From contig OY744610.1 in assembly GCA_963556255.1 (NCBI GenBank), positions 13,520,088 to 13,584,087 of the forward strand: a DNA stretch of 64,000 bases, given 5' to 3'. Shown here in pieces: positions 1-11,605 of this stretch. The notes beneath the pieces are model-generated. The model saw only the letters and a program-made list of their open reading frames with translations. It searched no databases and had not been told where the DNA came from. Numbering within the stretch: the first letter of the stretch is position 1; every line of letters starts with the position of its first letter. Source of the stretch: Allolobophora icterica. Lineage: Eukaryota > Annelida > Clitellata > Crassiclitellata > Lumbricidae. Made by a program: the position numbers and the translations under genes.

Positions 1-60
1 AACTGTTGGGGTCCTAAGAAAGACTAGGGGATTGAACCTCAACCCCTAACAATTCTCACC

Positions 61-486
<426 letters not shown>

Positions 487-519
487 ATCTAAGTTTCTTT
501 TTCTGTGTATGCATTTTAG

Positions 520-2085
520 CACCTGCTCGTGGAAGATTGTTTCTAAAGCAGAATGATTCTCATCCATTGCACACCACAATACCAATTTCCACAAGCTTTC
601 CACTTGTAATCTCACCTTCAAACAAAACTATACATCTTCCTCCAGTGGCAATATCTAATACTACTATGGATAATGATAATAACACTGATACTGTTACTAC
701 GAATGCTACCATTACTACTAATACTACGACCATTAATCTGTTGGCAACTAATAATACTAATACTACTGCTGCCAAACATTCAACTCCTCCAGCCAAAAAT
801 TCTCCTAATAATACTAATGATACTACCGATACTAATGCTACTGATGCTACTGGTACTATTACTCAGATTACCAATGCAACTACTACTAACACTACTACAA
901 CTATTGGTACTGCAAATGCTACTACTGACAGCAAAACGACAATTAACGCCACTGCTACCGATACTACTACTAATGTCACTGATCGTAATACTAGGCCTAC
1001 TAATGAAACTAATACTAATAGCATTATGACTAATACTACGTCTACTAATGCTACCACTGCTACTACTAATAATAATGGTACAAATATTAACGTTACTATT
1101 GCCACAAATTCAACTCCTGTAGCCACAAACTCTTCTAGTAATAATGCTTCTAATATTGCAACTACTGACAAGAAAAATACTTTTGATATCGCAACTGCTG
1201 ACATTGAAAATGATTCTAATATTACAACTACTGATATTGAAAATACTTCTTATATCACAAATACTAAAACAACTAATACTACAGCCTTTAATGCCACTAA
1301 CGCTACTAATACTACTACAACTGACAATGCTACTTCTACTAATACTTCTAATATTGCAACTACTGACACTAATACTACTTCTAATATTACAACTACTGAC
1401 ACTAATACTACTAATATTGCAACTACTGACACGAAAAATACTTTCGATATCGCAACTACTGATACTGAAAATGATTCTAATATTACAACTACTGACACTG
1501 AAAATGCTTCTAATATTACAACTACTGACATTGAAAATGCTTCTAATATTACAACTACTGATACTGAAAATACTTCTGATATCACAAAAACTAAAACAAC
1601 AAATACTACAGCCTTTAATGCCACCAACACTACTAATACTACAACAACTGACAATGCTACTTCTGCTAATACTTCTAATATTGCAACTACTGACACTAAT
1701 ACTACTTCTGAAATTGCAACTACTAACACTAATACTACTTCTGATATTGCAACTACTGACACTGAAAATGCTTCTAATATCACAAATACTGATACTGATG
1801 ATACCTCTAACATTACAACTACTGATACTGAAAATACTTCTAATATTACAACTACTGATACTAATAATACTTCTAGTGTTATAACTACTGATACAACTAA
1901 TACAACAGCTTCTAATGCCACTGACACTACTAACACTACAACTGACAATACTACATCTATTAATACTACATCTACTAATATTACTACTACCATTTCTCCT
2001 ACAAATTGGACGGAATGTGAAGATGAAGCAATCGACGCTAACCTTACTTCCAATGGGACAACTGACTGCCTCTCACCTCGTATTA
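520..2085 (+). CDS. Internal exon: Thr/Asn-rich, N-glycosylation-dense, mucin-like segment
   Basis: A single open frame of about 522 codons. It is bounded by a pyrimidine-rich acceptor (AG at 518-519) and a GTAAGT donor at 2086-2091. The exon length, 1566 nt, is divisible by three and the frame enters at codon position 2, so this is a phase 1-1 exon, typical of modular extracellular proteins. The protein is dominated by Thr, Asn, Ser, Asp and Ala, with repeats built on T-T-D-T-E-N-A-S-N-I and dozens of N-x-T/S sequons. The last 30 residues are less simple and contain two cysteines. The first in-frame ATG is at 666, so I treat it as an internal exon. I infer a heavily glycosylated extracellular stalk; no named family is recognised. 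Caution: the simple DNA leaves long open frames in other frames too, so the splice signals and symmetric length carry the call. No partner exon is visible in the window. Confidence 0.5.
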
Positions 2086-2340
2086 GTAAGTTGAAATGAA
2101 TTCGTATTCACGGGATAAGTAAATGTAAAATGCAAATGTGCACTTTTTTATATAGCGACCGTATGAGCTCGACCCTACTGATTCCTCAGTTAACTGACAA
2201 ATGTCATTCTGAGATGTACGCATAATGCTACTACATAGGCCCAAGTAAACTAACAAATATTATTCTTTGATATAGGCCTACACTTTTATGTTGTAAGTGA
2301 GATAGCCAATTATACACGACTGTTAATTGTGTATTAAAAC

Positions 2341-3277
2341 CAGTCTTGTTGTCCTCGAGACCAAGGTCTTGGTCTCGAGTGCACTCGAGTTCGTTTTTAA
2401 AAGTCTTGGTCTTGGTCTTGGTCTTGAGGTTCAAGGTCTTGGTCTTGGTCTTGGTCTTGAGGTTCAAGGTCTTGGTCTTGGTCTTGGTTTTGATGTTCAA
2501 AGTCTTGGTCTTGGTTTTCCAAGACCAAGACCAAGACTTTTGCCAATAGAGTCATTTAACAAAACGCAAGGAATTTAATAATTTATGCAATAATTATTAA
2601 TACAATTGCTTTAGTGTTTACACGGTGTGAGTGAGGCTTTACTGTTGCTTTTGACATTTATTTTGACTTCCGGTTAGCCTAGTTATCATGTAATGATTTC
2701 AAAACAGACTCACAATTTGTACATTTACATCCGGTACTTGAAAAGCTGCTCTGTGTCCCAGTGAATTCAGCACTGTAGAACGTATTTTTCACATGGCAGA
2801 ATTTGTATGAGGACCCACAGGTCACGTCTTGGTCAGAAAATTCTGAGCGAATTGGTTTTTATAAAATGCAACAGGCATATGGAATAAGATTTCGCCCGAA
2901 GGACTTCTGTAAATACGAATTCGGAATTCTCTGCAGTCTGCATTTGGAATTGTTTTGTTTGAATAAAATAAAAGATTCGTGTTTTAATTAAATAGTGAAT
3001 AGTTTGACTTGACAATTTTTTTAGTAAGGAATAGAAATCTGGATATGGTTGTGATTTTTGGGTATTGTTCTCGGTTTTGGTCTTGAGTTTCAAAGTCTTG
3101 GTCTTGGTCTTGGTCTTGAGGTTCAAGGTCTTGGTCTTGGTCTTGGTCTTGAGGTTCAAGGTCTTGGTCTTGGTCTTGGTCTCGAGGTTCAAGGTCTTGG
3201 TCTTGGTCTTGGTCTTGAGGTTCAAGGTCTTGGTCTTGGTCTTGGTCTTGGGGTTTAAGGTCTTGACAACAAGACTG
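2341..3277. mobile_element. Non-autonomous hAT-type element with CTTGGT subterminal arrays
   Basis: The 937-bp element starts with cagtcttgttgtc and ends with its exact reverse complement (13-bp TIRs). It is flanked by perfect 8-bp target-site duplications attaaaac at 2333-2340 and 3278-3285. The 8-bp TSD and the CAG terminus fit the hAT superfamily. Both ends carry tandem hexamers ggtctt, punctuated by gaggttcaa, at about 2398-2540 and 3068-3262. The repetitive [13 protein letters not shown] ORFs are translations of these arrays. The AT-rich centre has no transposase, so it must have been mobilised in trans. Confidence 0.9.
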
Positions 3278-3599
3278 ATTAAAACTACAAAATTTTATTT
3301 CAAGGAACTTTCTACTGTAAAATTCAATCTAACCAATCGCTTAATTGTCATTGTTGCGCAATTTAAAGCTAATGGAGAATGTGTGTCGTGGCGATCGCTA
3401 GAGCTCCAGGAGTTGACAGCACAAGGTGACAACAAGGTGATGATTTTGTAAAATTCCATTAGTTACAGATATTGTGTCTTGCCAAAGCTTTGATTGTTTT
3501 ACATCGAACATGCTGTCTAAAAATAATTTAGTTTATGAATTGAACACGTTGCTGATTCTGTGAAGCATTGTGCGATATAGAATTGACAAAAGTCATGAC

Positions 3600-4088
3600 A
3601 TGAAAATGGAGATGTTGATTGCTGATGCGTTTAAGAATTGTACGCAAACGAGTTGTGTTGTTTTCTTGAAAGGTAAAGCCGATCTTGAAAAGCACGAGAA
3701 GGTAGAAATTGTGAGAGCTGATGTATACAAGATGTACACGGAGAGTCACCCTTGTGTCAAAGGTCACCGTCAGAAAAGAACCACCAGCATTACGACAGTC
3801 GTAGTCAAGTTATCGACCGGACACCCACTAATGCAAAACGGAGAGCGACTGGCAATTCGCGTCTACCCAAAAGAAGGCGAGTGTAAGCTGCTGTTTCGAA
3901 GACTGACGTGCATTCCGGATGACTTTGACTGGACTTTGGGGAAGGAAGCGCCTAGGGCAGGAAAGACGTTTGGTCAACTCCGTGAAAAGCTGCAAGAAGT
4001 GAAGAAGAAACACAAGAATACAGTGTTCACGACCTGTGATGAAGCCTTCCGGAAGCTCGCGTTTGAGAAAATAGAGCCTTGGGGATAG
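3600..4088 (+). CDS. Hypothetical protein, 162 aa
   Basis: The ATG at 3600 opens a 162-residue frame; the frame is open back to a stop at 3561. The composition is balanced (Lys, Glu, aromatic and five Cys residues) and free of repeats, unlike the shadows around it. The C-terminal third, with closely spaced Lys/Glu around REKLQEVKKKHKN, could form a helix. I do not recognise a family or catalytic motif. It lies just downstream of the hAT-type element. It may be a single-exon gene, a terminal exon or a transposon-derived ORF; no acceptor near 3564 is convincing. Confidence 0.4.
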   Translation: MKMEMLIADAFKNCTQTSCVVFLKGKADLEKHEKVEIVRADVYKMYTESHPCVKGHRQKRTTSITTVVVKLSTGHPLMQNGERLAIRVYPKEGECKLLFRRLTCIPDDFDWTLGKEAPRAGKTFGQLREKLQEVKKKHKNTVFTTCDEAFRKLAFEKIEPWG

Positions 4089-4159
4089 CTATCAATCTTC
4101 AGACGTTCCTCAGAAAACGACTGATGCTTTGCGAATTATTATGACGGCGCTTTAGAAGT

Positions 4160-4225
4160 GCATAGATTAGATTAGATCGGATTATATTACATTATATCAG
4201 ATTAAATAAGATTAGGTTAGAACCG
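4160..4225. repeat. Degenerate GATTA-type simple repeat
   Basis: Imperfect iterations of gattaga/gattata/gattaaata just after the hypothetical ORF. No coding potential. Confidence 0.6.
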
Positions 4226-4747
4226 TTGATTAATATGCATCTTCATGATTGAACGCATTGTTCGATGTTTTCATGCTAAATCTTTCCACACTGCGTTTTA
4301 CAGATCCCTTCAATGTTCACAAGCATTTACATACCTTTCTAAGCCACTTGCTATGTATTTGCACAAGTCAAGCCCTAGTACAATACATTGAATAGAATAA
4401 TGATTTAGTATGAAGGCGTTATACAACACATGTTCCGTACACGTTCCCTAACTTGACGGCCTTGTAATGTCCACAAATTTCAGGAAATGTACGAGATATA
4501 TGCACAGCGGATGTAAGGGTATTAGCCAATTGTTTATCACAAACCTCAATTTAGGTATGTATGTATGTATCTGGACTTCTATAAAGTGCATTTTAGGAAA
4601 CCTTGTAAAGCGCTAAGAACAAGGCTGTTCAAGGGATATGAACAGGTTGGTATAAACATAGCTAAGAAAAGTAATTTGAGCAGAGTTTAAAGAAACAGCT
4701 CGAATGTGAGCTAAAGATTGTTCCAAAAGGATGGATCAGGGACCAAC

Positions 4748-4944
4748 CAGTGGCGGCGATTTTGTTTGACAGGTAGAGGGCCACGGGACACTTTTGAACT
4801 CATCTGGTAAAAAAAGGAGGTGACAAAATATTTTCACCTTTTTTGGTGTTTCTTCAAAATTTGGGGGAACAACTGTATAGCGTGTCCCTCCGCTCTTAAA
4901 GGTGGGGCCTTGCCCCCCTCGACCCCCCGGGAGCGCCGCCCATG
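4748..4944. mobile_element. 197-bp hAT-type MITE
   Basis: The ends are cagtggcggcg and the imperfect complement of catgggcggcg. Perfect 8-bp duplications ggaccaac flank it at 4740-4747 and 4945-4952. It has no ORF of its own. The right end is GC-rich. Confidence 0.8.
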
Positions 4945-5559
4945 GGACCAACGCACGACAGTGCACGGCGCACTTGTGTTGAAGTACGGCAGCGAGGGAC
5001 CAGAAGATCTCCACGGGCGAAAGAACGAAGCGACCGGCGACGGGACTCAGCTGCATTTCGTCCCTAACTTCAAATCATAGACACGGTCCTCATGGCTAGA
5101 GATATTCGAGTCTGTTTGTACACCGTTTCACAGCAAATATGTTGACTTCTTCCTTTGATTTTGAGGTAACCATATCTAGTGGCATTTTAGTCAAATGAAA
5201 CCCGAATCATAATAAGACTATGTTAAGTTACCCATGTTCGCTCATTACAATCTCGCCCTATTCAACAATAGGATTTCCAAGGCGTACTTCCCGTGAATTC
5301 AGGGATTTTTTGCTGAATCGGAAACCCAGTGGCATCAACAACCAAACTGAATATACTTGGCAAGTTCATAAGACACGCTTGGATGCAGACCCTTCGGACG
5401 CAAAGCCAAGAGACAGGTTGACTAACGTTGTATTTCAGTGTGTTCTTACAGTATCAGTGATCATAGCAACTGGGATAAATTATGTGGTGCTGTGCTCTGT
5501 AGCGGTAAAAGCTGGCTGAGGAGGCGCTATATATAATTGTTCTAACTGAACATACTACA

Positions 5560-5730
5560 ACAAATGAGTGGCCTAATCTAATCTAATCTATAATCCAATC
5601 TGATCCAATTAACTCCAATCAAGTCAAATTCAGCCTAATAATTATAATCTATTCTGATATAATCTAAGTTATCTAACCTAATTTAATCCGATACTATCCA
5701 ATTCAATCCAAGCGCTTATCTACTGTAATC
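5560..5730. repeat. Degenerate AATC/CTAAT simple repeat
   Basis: Irregular iterations of ctaat, aatcta and aatcca. The same tract occurs in copy B at about 39058-39205. Confidence 0.6.
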
Positions 5731-5925
5731 TAATGCAATCAAGTGTATTCTACGCTGAACTGGAGTTTCTTCAGGTTCGTTACTGCAATGCACAATGAGT
5801 GGTCGCAATATCACAATACAATGGACAAAGAAGTACAGTTCCAGTTTACCGCAAGTCAAACAACCGTTGGTGTTCAATACGTCATTTGAAATGGACTATC
5901 ATCACAACTAAACGCATGTAACTAA

Positions 5926-8900
5926 GCAAGTAAGTAAATATATTCTTTATTAGCCAATTGCTAATCGCACTCTGGTGTAGCCTACAGACATCTAATAAAC
6001 ACAGTTAAAAGGTATATAACATCCTAACAATAAATGTTTTGCGCATCAGACTGCCGGCGGGGAAATCATGCGGTCATAGGCACGGGGACGGAGGGAGTAG
6101 TGGGTGGGTTTGGTTGGAGGTAGTAGTTGGTGCAAGGCGTGGCCCTGGGGGGATTATGGGGTCACGGACACGGGGACCGAGGGAGTAGTGGGCTGGTTAG
6201 GTTGGAGGTAGTAGTTAGTGCAAGACGTGGCCCTGGGGGAATTATGCAGTCATGGGCACGGGGACGGAGGGAATAGTGGGTGGGTTTGGTTGGAGGTAGT
6301 AGTTGGTGCAAGACGTGTCCCTGGGGGAATTATGCGGTCATGGGCACGGGGACGGAGGGAATAGTGGGTGGGTTTGGTTGGAGGTAGTAGTTGGTGCAAG
6401 ACGTGTCCCTGGGGGAATTATGCGGTCATGGGCACGGGGACGGAGGGAATAGTGGGTGGGTTTGGTTGGAGGTAGTAGTTGGTGCAAGACGTGTCCCTGG
6501 GGGAATTATGCGGTCATGGGCACGGGGACGGAGGGAATAGTGGGTGGGTTTGGTTGGAGGTAGTAGTTGGTGCAAGACGTGTCCCTGGGGGAATTATGCG
6601 GTCATGGGCACGGGGACGGAGGGAATAGTGGGTGGGTTTGGTTGGAGGTAGTAGTTGGTGCAAGACGTGTCCCTGGGGGAATTATGCGGTCATGGGCACG
6701 GGGACGGAGGGAATAGTGGGTGGGTTTGGTTGGAGGTAGTAGTTGGTGCAAGACGTGTCCGTGGGGGAATTATGCGGTCATGGGCACGGGGACGGAGGGA
6801 ATAGTGGGTGGGTTTGGTTGGAGGTAGTAGTTGGTGCAAGACGTGTCCCTGGGGGAATTATGCGGTCATGGGCACGGGGACGGAGGGAGTAGTGGGTGGG
6901 TTTGGTTGGAGGTAGTAGTTGGTGCAAGACGTGTCCCTGGGGGAATTATGCGGTCATGGGCACGGGGACGGAGGGAATAGTGGGTGGGTTTGGTTGGAGG
7001 TAGTAGTTGGTGCAAGACGTGTCCGTGGGGGAATTATGCGGTCATGGGCACGGGGACGGAGGGAATAGTGGATGGGTTTGGTTGGAGGTAGTAGTTGGTG
7101 CAAGACGTGTCCGTGGGGGAATTATGCGGTCATGGGCACGGGGACGGAGGGAATAGTGGGTGGGTTTGGTTGGAGGTAGTAGTTGGTGCAAGACGTGTCC
7201 CTGGGTGAATTATGCGGTCATGGGCACGGGGACGGAGGGAATAGTGGGTGGGTTTGGTTGGAGGTAGTAGTTGGTGCAAGACGTGTCCCTGGGTGAATTA
7301 TGCGGTCATGGGCACGGGGACGGAGGGAGTAGTGGGTGGGTTTGGTTGGAGGTAGTAGTTGGTGCAAGACGTGTCCCTGGGGGAATTATGCGGTCATGGG
7401 CACGGGGACGGAGGGAATAGTGGGTGGGTTTGGTTGGAGGTAGTAGTTGGTGCAAGACGTGTCCCCGAAGGAATTATGCGGTCATGGGCACGGTGACGGA
7501 GGGAGTAGTGGGTGGGTTTGGTTGGAGGTAGTAGTTGGTGCAAGACGTGTCCCTGGGGGAATTATGCGGTCATGGGCACGGGGTCGGAGGGAATAGTGGG
7601 TGGGTTTGGTTGGAGGTAGTAGTTGGTGCAAGGCGTGGCCCTGGGGGGATTATGGGGTCACGGACACGGGGACCGAGGGAGTAGTGGGCTGGTTAGGTTG
7701 GAGGTAGTAGTTAGTGCAAGACGTGTCCCTGGGGGAATTATGCGGTCATGGGCACGGGGACGGAGGGAATAGTGGGTGGGTTTGGTTGGAGGTAGTAGTT
7801 GGTGCAAGACGTGTCCCCGGGGGAATTATGCGGTCATGGGCACGGTGACGGAGGGAGTAGTGGGTGGGTTTGGTTGGAGGTAGTAGTTGGTGCAAGACGT
7901 GTCCCTGGGGGAATTATGCGGTCATGGGCACGGGGTCGGAGGGAATAGTGGGTGGGTTTGGTTGGAGGTAGTAGTTGGTGCAAGGCGTGGCCCTGGGGGG
8001 ATTATGGGGTCACGGACACGGGGACCGAGGGAGTAGTGGGCTGGTTAGGTTGGAGGTAGTAGTTAGTGCAAGACGTGGCCCTGGGGGGATTATGCGGTCA
8101 TGGGCACGGGGACGGAGGGAATAGTGGGTGGGTTTGGTTGGAGGTAGTAGTTGGTGCAAGACGTGTCCCTGGGGGAATTATGCGGTCATGGGCACGGGGA
8201 CCGAGGGAGTAGTGGGCTGGTTAGGTTGGAGGTAGTAGTTAGTGCAAGACGTGGCCCTGGGGGGATTATGCGGTCATGGGCACGGGGACGGAGGGAATAG
8301 TGGGTGGGTTTGGTTGGAGGTAGTAGTTGGTGCAAGACGTGTCCCTGGGGGAATTATGCGGTCATGGGCACGGGGACGGAGGGAATAGTGGGTGGGTTTG
8401 GTTGGAGGTAGTAGTTGGTGCAAGACGTGTCCCTGGGGGAATTATGCGGTCATGGGCACGGGGACGGAGGGAATAGTGGGTGGGTTTGGTTGGAGGTAGT
8501 AGTTGGTGCAAGACGTGTCCCTGGGGGAATGATGCGGTCATGGGCACGGGGACGGAGGGAATAGTGGGTGGGTTTGGTTGGAGGTAGTAGTTGGTGCAAG
8601 ACGTGTCCCTGGGGGAATTATGCGGTCATGGGCACGGGGACGGAGGGAATAGTGGGTGGGTTTGGTTGGAGGTAGTAGTTGGTGCAAGACGTGTCCCTGG
8701 GGGAATTATGCGGTCATGGGCACGGGGACGGAGGGAATAGTGGGTGGGTTTGGTTGGAGGTAGTAGTTGGTGCAAGACGTGTCCCTGGGGGAATTATGCG
8801 GTCATGGGCACGGGGACGGAGGGAATAGTGGGTGGGTTTGGTTGGAGGTAGTAGTTGGTGCAAGACGTGTCCCTGGGGGAATTATGCGGTCATGGGCACG

Positions 8901-9415
8901 GGGACGGAGGGAATAGTGGATGGGTTTGGTTGGAGGTAGTAGTTGGTGCAAGACGTGTCCCTGGGGGAATTATGCGGTCATGGGCACGGGGACGGAGGGA
9001 ATAGTGGGTGGGTTTGGTTGGAGGTAGTAGTTGGTGCAAGACGTGTCCCTGGGGGAATTATGCGGTCATGGGCACGGGGACGGAGGGAATAGTGGGTGGG
9101 TTTGGTTGGAGGTAGTAGTTGGTGCAAGACGTGTCCGTGGGGGAATTATGCGGTCATGGGCACGGGGACGGAGGGAATAGTGGGTGGGTTTGGTTGGAGG
9201 TAGTAGTTGGTGCAAGGCGTGGCCCTGGGGGAATTATGCGGTCATGGGCACGGGGACGGAGGGAATAGTGGGTGGGTTTGGTTGGAGGTAGTAGTTGGTG
9301 CAAGACGTGTCCCTGGGGGAATTATGCGGTCATGGGCACGGCGACGGAGGGAATAGTAGGTGGGTGGGTTTGGTTGGAGGTAGTTGTTGTTGCAGGACAT
9401 GGCCCAGATCCGTCA
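5926..9415 (-). mobile_element. Antisense LINE 3' end, internally expanded
   Basis: On the minus strand the sequence ends in aataaagaatatatttact followed by TTAC repeats. The same tail closes the sense LINE fragment at 30225-30537. Just inside it, the minus strand encodes the conserved end of a LINE ORF2: H-V-L-H-Q-L-L-P-P, then Y-S-L-R-P-R-x-H-D. That coding stretch is the unit of the 88-bp array described separately. The LINE appears 5'-truncated near 9415. Confidence 0.75.
6061..9405. repeat. 88-bp minisatellite, 38 units, with higher-order structure
   Basis: The period is exactly 88 bp (for example acgtgtcc at 6313 and 6401). The span gives 38.0 units. Variant units recur in blocks: the series ggtgacgg, gggtcgg, ggggtcacgg at 7491, 7581 and 7654 repeats at 7843, 7933 and 8006, an offset of 352 bp or four units. 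The ggggtcacgg variant also lies at 6158, 17 units before 7654. Copy B has only three units at 39516-39778. Read on the minus strand, one unit encodes the C-terminal signature of LINE ORF2. Confidence 0.97.
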
Positions 9416-11030
9416 GAATATGCTACCTAGCGTTTGATGCATCTGTTACTTACGATCTGTTCGGTTACATAACGGAGAAAGTTGGGTTTTGTGGAGTTGT
9501 GTATGTGTCGAGTAGTTTTGTGACGGTCTTTAGGAATCCTTTGTAGAAGGCTGAAACCAGAAATCAGTTTAGAGTCTTTCCGTGTTAACTTTCAGTGTAA
9601 GAAAACGAAATGTAGACCTGCGTCCTTCCTACTAATCTGGATTAAGATTAAATGGAACTCATGAACAGCCCCCTTTTCTTCGGCCTCAGATGTGTTACGG
9701 CGTCATATAAATGTATTATTATTATTTATTATTATTTATTATTTGTTACTATATTATTATTTATTATTGTCCCAACTGTAATCTGAAGTTTGCTTTCTCA
9801 CTTGCTCGCATGAAACAGGTATTCCGCCCTCGGGAGTTTTCAGTGGCTGGTCAGAATTGAGTTCTGTACGTTCTGACAGTAACTGTTGTCCAGTTCCATC
9901 CAGAGTTAAATTTACAACTTATATGTTTCAGCTTTCTTGACTGCGTAGCTTGACTTCTGGTTTCTATGACTTATCGGATTTCGAACTGGCTTTTCTGATG
10001 GACTTTAACTACGACTTCGCTTATGAAAATGACAGTGGCGGCGCCAGCTGTACAATTTCAGCAGGTCGCGTCAGGGTCATGAGAGTTATTTAGCAGGTCG
10101 AAGAAATTAATGTTTAAGTTTGACGCATCATAAGTTTGACCTCATCATAAACAGCATAACTTAGATATATAAAACGAAGAAAATTATTATTAAACGCTTC
10201 TTCTCTAACTGGTGGCGAACTCCATCATAATGTTAGGCTCACCTCTAATTATACAATCAAGTCAGTCGGTTGGGTTACTCGCTTACTCGCATAGCTACGT
10301 CTGTTCATATCTCTCTGTGTCTCTGTCCGTACTCTGTCCGTACCCGTCTTTATCCGTCTGTGTATTTTGTCCACTTGGCAACTTGGTCGGTCAGTCTATC
10401 TTCGACGGCCTCGTATATGAGCCTGGTGGTCAGAGTAGGCCTACGTGGATGTCTGAGTCTGCGTCTGACTGCAGTAATTATCTGGCGCTAGAAAGGTTAA
10501 CCTCTACAGATATAACAAAAAGGTGCATACTTATATCCCTCTGGCATTCGTCTAGCGATTGCTCTACTCGTTCGGTGCACCTCAAGTGGTGGTCAGCTGC
10601 AGAACATCAACAGAAAGCAATGAATTTCAGGTTTAAGTTGCTTTCAGCAATTGTACAAAAGCATACATTCTTGGTTTATGATTTTCTAAAAGTAACAGTG
10701 AAACCTCGTGCCCAATCAGGAAATTACGAGAGGCTCTCATTTGCTCGTTCTGTTTCCATTGAAACGGGAAACTCTACTGAAACGGAAATTTCTTAAAGTC
10801 TCAAACGAAGAGCATGAAAAACTTTAAGCCTAATATTCAAACACTTATTAGTCATTATTCAAGTTTAATGTTCGGTAAAGATTTAGTTTGGAAAATTATG
10901 CAGGAGAAATAAAAGACACAGGTATGGATGATGATTGTGATCGTAAACGTAAACTCCAAACTTCTAGAACGTTACTCTAACGCTAAGCGTAAGGAGAGCG
11001 CCGCATCGTATCAGTAGGGTTGTCCAGAGA
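9416..11030. other. Noncoding duplicated stretch
   Basis: AT-rich DNA with ATT-type simple sequence at 9715-9775. It aligns with 39786-41920 in copy B. The 194-codon frame at 10212-10796 is not conserved as a frame in copy B, so I regard it as noncoding. Confidence 0.6.
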
Positions 11031-11039
11031 TCATTATTG

Positions 11040-11400
11040 TCTAGTGGTGGTCCGAGTCACCTTCCCAGAGAGATAAGAGCGAGGAGGCAGAGCCGCTGCT
11101 AAGGCGGCTTTTGTTGAGGATGAGAAAGCTGGAAAGGCGGAGGATCGGATGGATTAAGGTAGGAAGTCTTGATAAGGTGAAACTTCATTTTAGAAGAGTT
11201 TTGAGTAGACGAGCCTCTAACGCAGATGACGGTGGGTGAGTGGCGGTATTGGTGGAGGAACTTGGAATTTTAGGAAATCAGAGGAAGTTTGTTCCAGAGA
11301 CGTGGTGCAGTGTGGGATATGGATCGATTGAGGCGAGGGACGGAAGAGAGTGAGATCAGAGGATGATCGGATAAAACCCGGTGGGCTAGATGATGAAGAG
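11040..11400 (-). mobile_element. Antisense LINE 3' fragment
   Basis: Resembles the 3' coding end of the CR1-like LINE at 54330-56580 on the same strand: both share an aaggtgagac/aaggtgaaac segment, a gttccagaggcgtggtg-like block and a ggatatgg block. The copy B counterpart is about 41930-42240. No open frame remains. Confidence 0.5.
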
Positions 11401-11499
11401 TTAATGAAGAATAGAAGAGTAAGAAAATAGAATTATTAACCAACTAATAACCCAAAGAAAAGCTCAACATAGACTGACATTGACAGGTTTTTCGGAAAT

Positions 11500-11605
11500 G
11501 TTATTCAGAAAAACATACTATTCAAAAATGCAGGTTATTCTAACAGGTATGTTATTCAAAAGGTAGGCTATTCTAAAAGGTAGGTTATTCTAAAAGGCGG
11601 CATAC
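11500..11605. repeat. Degenerate tandem repeat (ttattctaaaagg)
   Basis: Several 18-25-bp imperfect units around ggttattctaaaaggc. Also in copy B at about 42255-42345. Confidence 0.65.

Noticed and set aside
673..2053. Long Leu/Ile- and Val-rich ORFs overlapping 520-2085 on both strands
   Set aside because: Shadows of the Thr/Asn-rich frame; hydrophobic low complexity without splice support.
2346..3258. Gly-Leu and Lys-Thr repetitive ORFs
   Set aside because: Translations of the ggtctt arrays of the hAT-type element.
6061..9405. Repeat unit contains gaggtagtag, the start of the let-7 microRNA
   Set aside because: Identity stops after about ten bases, no precursor hairpin is present, and the bases are explained by antisense Leu-Leu-Pro-Pro codons of a LINE.
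10212..10796. 194-codon ORF
   Set aside because: In duplicated copy B (about 40788) the frame is interrupted and residues diverge as expected for noncoding DNA.
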